Source: CAINVV01 sp038323575 (GTDB taxonomy: Bacteria; Bacteroidota; Bacteroidia; Bacteroidales; Prolixibacteraceae). Taken from it: 24,828 nt of DNA. Positions within the stretch are counted from its first letter, which is position 1; every line of letters begins with the position of its first letter. A program made the position numbers and the translations under genes. Under the pieces are notes generated by a model, which was given only the letters and a program-made list of their open reading frames with translations, was not told where the DNA came from and searched no databases. Positions 23,657-24,828 of this stretch are shown one piece after another. The stretch is from NCBI GenBank assembly GCA_038323575.1, contig JBBQHB010000079.1, positions 1 through 24,828 on the forward strand, given 5' to 3'.

Positions 23657-24649
23657 CTACTCAAACTTCTTCACATACTTCAAAAACTTCTTCGCGGTAG
23701 CGTCCAGGTTGGCGATGGATCCTCCTCCATCCAATACTTCGCACATCTCATAGACAAGGTAACCCTGGTAACCTATTTCTTTAAGGGCCCCGATAAAGGT
23801 ATCGTAGTCAATAATCCCCTCGCCTACTGCCGTTGCCCGCATTACAGGTTTGTCGGCCACATAATTGGTAAGGTGATTCTCGTAGTGATATCTGGGCATC
23901 GTAACGTAGTCGGCGATGATTGTATTGACAATATACGGCTTCATTTTAAAGACAGAGTTCCTGATTTCTTCTTTGGAAAGTCCTTCCAGTGTCGGAGACC
24001 ATGCATCCCATCCGGCCATCACATTGGGCAGGTTGACCTCTTTCAGCAGCCAGTACATGGCATCATGGTGAAGCGCAATGTCGTGGTGGTTCTGCACAAC
24101 CAAAGTGACGCCATACTTTTTCGCCTCTTTTGCGGCCAGGGTAATTCCTTCCACCACAAGTGCATATTGCTTGTCGTACGGCACACCCGGGCGTTCATAG
24201 CCTGTAAAAATGCGGATCATTTTGGTACCAAGATCATTGGCAAGTTCTGCCAGCTGCCCGATATAGGCTGCCTGAATTTCCGTATGGGGAATGCCCGGTT
24301 TGTCGATTCCGGCTGTAAAATCAGAGTACCCGGCCAGCCCCACCAATGTCAGTCCTAAATCTGCCATCCTTTTCTTCAGTTTCGCCCGGGCTTCCTTGTC
24401 ATAGTCAAGAAGGGAAAGGTGAGGCCGTTTGGCCATCAGCATTACCCCGTCATATCCAAGTTCTTTTGCCTTTACCAGGAATTCATCAACGGTCAGTTGT
24501 GCCTGGCCGCGCCAGAGACCGGAATATCCGATCGAATGCAGACAGGTTTTCACCTTAAAGTCGGCCGGATTCCCGGTAGGGATTTTTTGGCCGTAAACGA
24601 TTGAATGTGAGAAAATTAAAAGGATGCCGGTTATAAAAATCTTGGTCAT
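23657..24649 (-). CDS. Secreted xylose-isomerase-like TIM-barrel protein (sugar isomerase/epimerase)
   Basis: 330 residues with a signal peptide (1-20, ending VYGQ), so exported, unlike the cytoplasmic members of the AP-endonuclease-2/xylose isomerase superfamily. Barrel elements are visible as ELGYDGVMLMAKRPH (68-82), GTKMIRIFTGYE, GVTLVVQNHHD, NVMAGWDAWSP and a closing GYQGYLVYEMCE. In the classical metal site the beta-strand before NH usually supplies a Glu (ENH); here it is Gln (VVQNHH), while Asp in GWDAW and Glu in VYEM remain. It could act on a keto-sugar released by secreted hydrolases such as the DUF1080 protein, but the two are far apart and the link is only suggestive. It is transcribed alone. 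Confidence 0.85.
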   Translation of the reverse strand: MTKIFITGILLIFSHSIVYGQKIPTGNPADFKVKTCLHSIGYSGLWRGQAQLTVDEFLVKAKELGYDGVMLMAKRPHLSLLDYDKEARAKLKKRMADLGLTLVGLAGYSDFTAGIDKPGIPHTEIQAAYIGQLAELANDLGTKMIRIFTGYERPGVPYDKQYALVVEGITLAAKEAKKYGVTLVVQNHHDIALHHDAMYWLLKEVNLPNVMAGWDAWSPTLEGLSKEEIRNSVFKMKPYIVNTIIADYVTMPRYHYENHLTNYVADKPVMRATAVGEGIIDYDTFIGALKEIGYQGYLVYEMCEVLDGGGSIANLDATAKKFLKYVKKFE

Positions 24650-24701
24650 AATTGAATAAGTTTGGAGTGAGCTAAAGTGAATAAGTACCAGCGATTCAGC
24701 T

Positions 24702-24709
24702 CAAAAATA
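24702..24709 (-). promoter_or_regulatory. Candidate -7 box for the TIM-barrel protein
   Basis: TATTTTTG on the minus strand matches TAnnTTTG and lies 52 bases before the ATG. The nearest TTG upstream is 24 bases away, longer than the usual 17-21, so support is partial. Confidence 0.3.
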
Positions 24710-24742
24710 ATATTGTTGAAAACTAAATAGTTGCAATATGTT

Positions 24743-24798
24743 GGAAAAATAATTTTTCCGGCTAATTTTGTAGGGCGGGAGCCGAAGGGGCTGAGCCC
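24743..24798. other. Two hairpins near the right edge
   Basis: GGAAAAA and TTTTTCC (24743-24759) pair around three bases, and GGGGC / GCCCC pair around TGA at about 24786-24798 in a GC-rich patch that stands out from its AT-rich surroundings. They could end a gene lying beyond the window or belong to an insertion sequence end. The window is cut 30 bases later. Confidence 0.3.
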
Positions 24799-24828
24799 CA
24801 AGTTACTGGTTTTCAGTATAGTGTTCTC

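Overview
The window looks like a chromosomal piece of a Bacteroidota bacterium. The evidence is signal peptides ending in -SAQ or -GQ, TAnnTTTG-type promoter boxes, weak ribosome binding sites, an A2-type caa3 oxidase cluster, and secreted GH127, GH42 and DUF1080 sugar enzymes. The order Marinilabiliales or family Prolixibacteraceae would fit, but that is a guess. The phylum call is fairly safe.

Layout. Bases 1-139 hold the right end of an IS21-like element: the last codons of istB and two terminal repeat units. Then come a secreted thiol peroxidase of the glutathione peroxidase family (216-758) and a nitronate monooxygenase-like flavoprotein (1051-2121). Next, on the minus strand, are a DUF1080 sugar hydrolase (2203-2916) and an uncharacterised secreted 747-residue protein that appears to join a beta-propeller to a helical-toroid domain (3019-5262). 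On the plus strand follow a GH127 beta-L-arabinofuranosidase (5561-7522) and a secreted cupin (7600-8052).

From 15104 down to 8063 runs one compact minus-strand respiratory operon. In transcription order it encodes a Tat-exported four-cluster-type ferredoxin, a membrane-anchored monohaem cytochrome c with an Ig/transthyretin-like domain, a SCO copper chaperone, cytochrome c oxidase subunits I, III and IV, subunit II fused to cytochrome c, and the haem O synthase CtaB. Subunit I carries the YSHPAVY signature of A2 oxidases. The ferredoxin has no NrfD or molybdopterin partner in the window and lacks one cysteine in each of its first and last motifs.

On the plus strand at 15459-17537 is a secreted GH42 beta-galactosidase. 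Directly after its stop lies the most unusual structure in the window, a roughly 12-copy, 21-bp-period degenerate array centred on the 8-bp palindrome GTTGCAAC (17543-17791). A long hairpin follows, then a convergent gene for an uncharacterised helical protein with an internal duplication (17890-18639). Between that gene and the next is a 338-bp stretch with strong palindromes that resembles a dispersed repeat. From 23379 to 18978 is a lower-GC type III restriction-modification operon (XRE regulator, Mod, Res). The window ends with a secreted xylose-isomerase-like TIM-barrel protein (23657-24649) and a GC-rich hairpin at the edge.

How the genes work together. The sugar genes fit periplasmic breakdown of arabinose- and galactose-containing plant or algal glycans, but no SusC/SusD pair, regulator or transporter is visible here. 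The oxidase cluster is a complete terminal oxidase with its copper and haem assembly factors. The best candidate for something undescribed is the 21-bp palindrome array with its hairpin and the adjacent duplicated helical protein.
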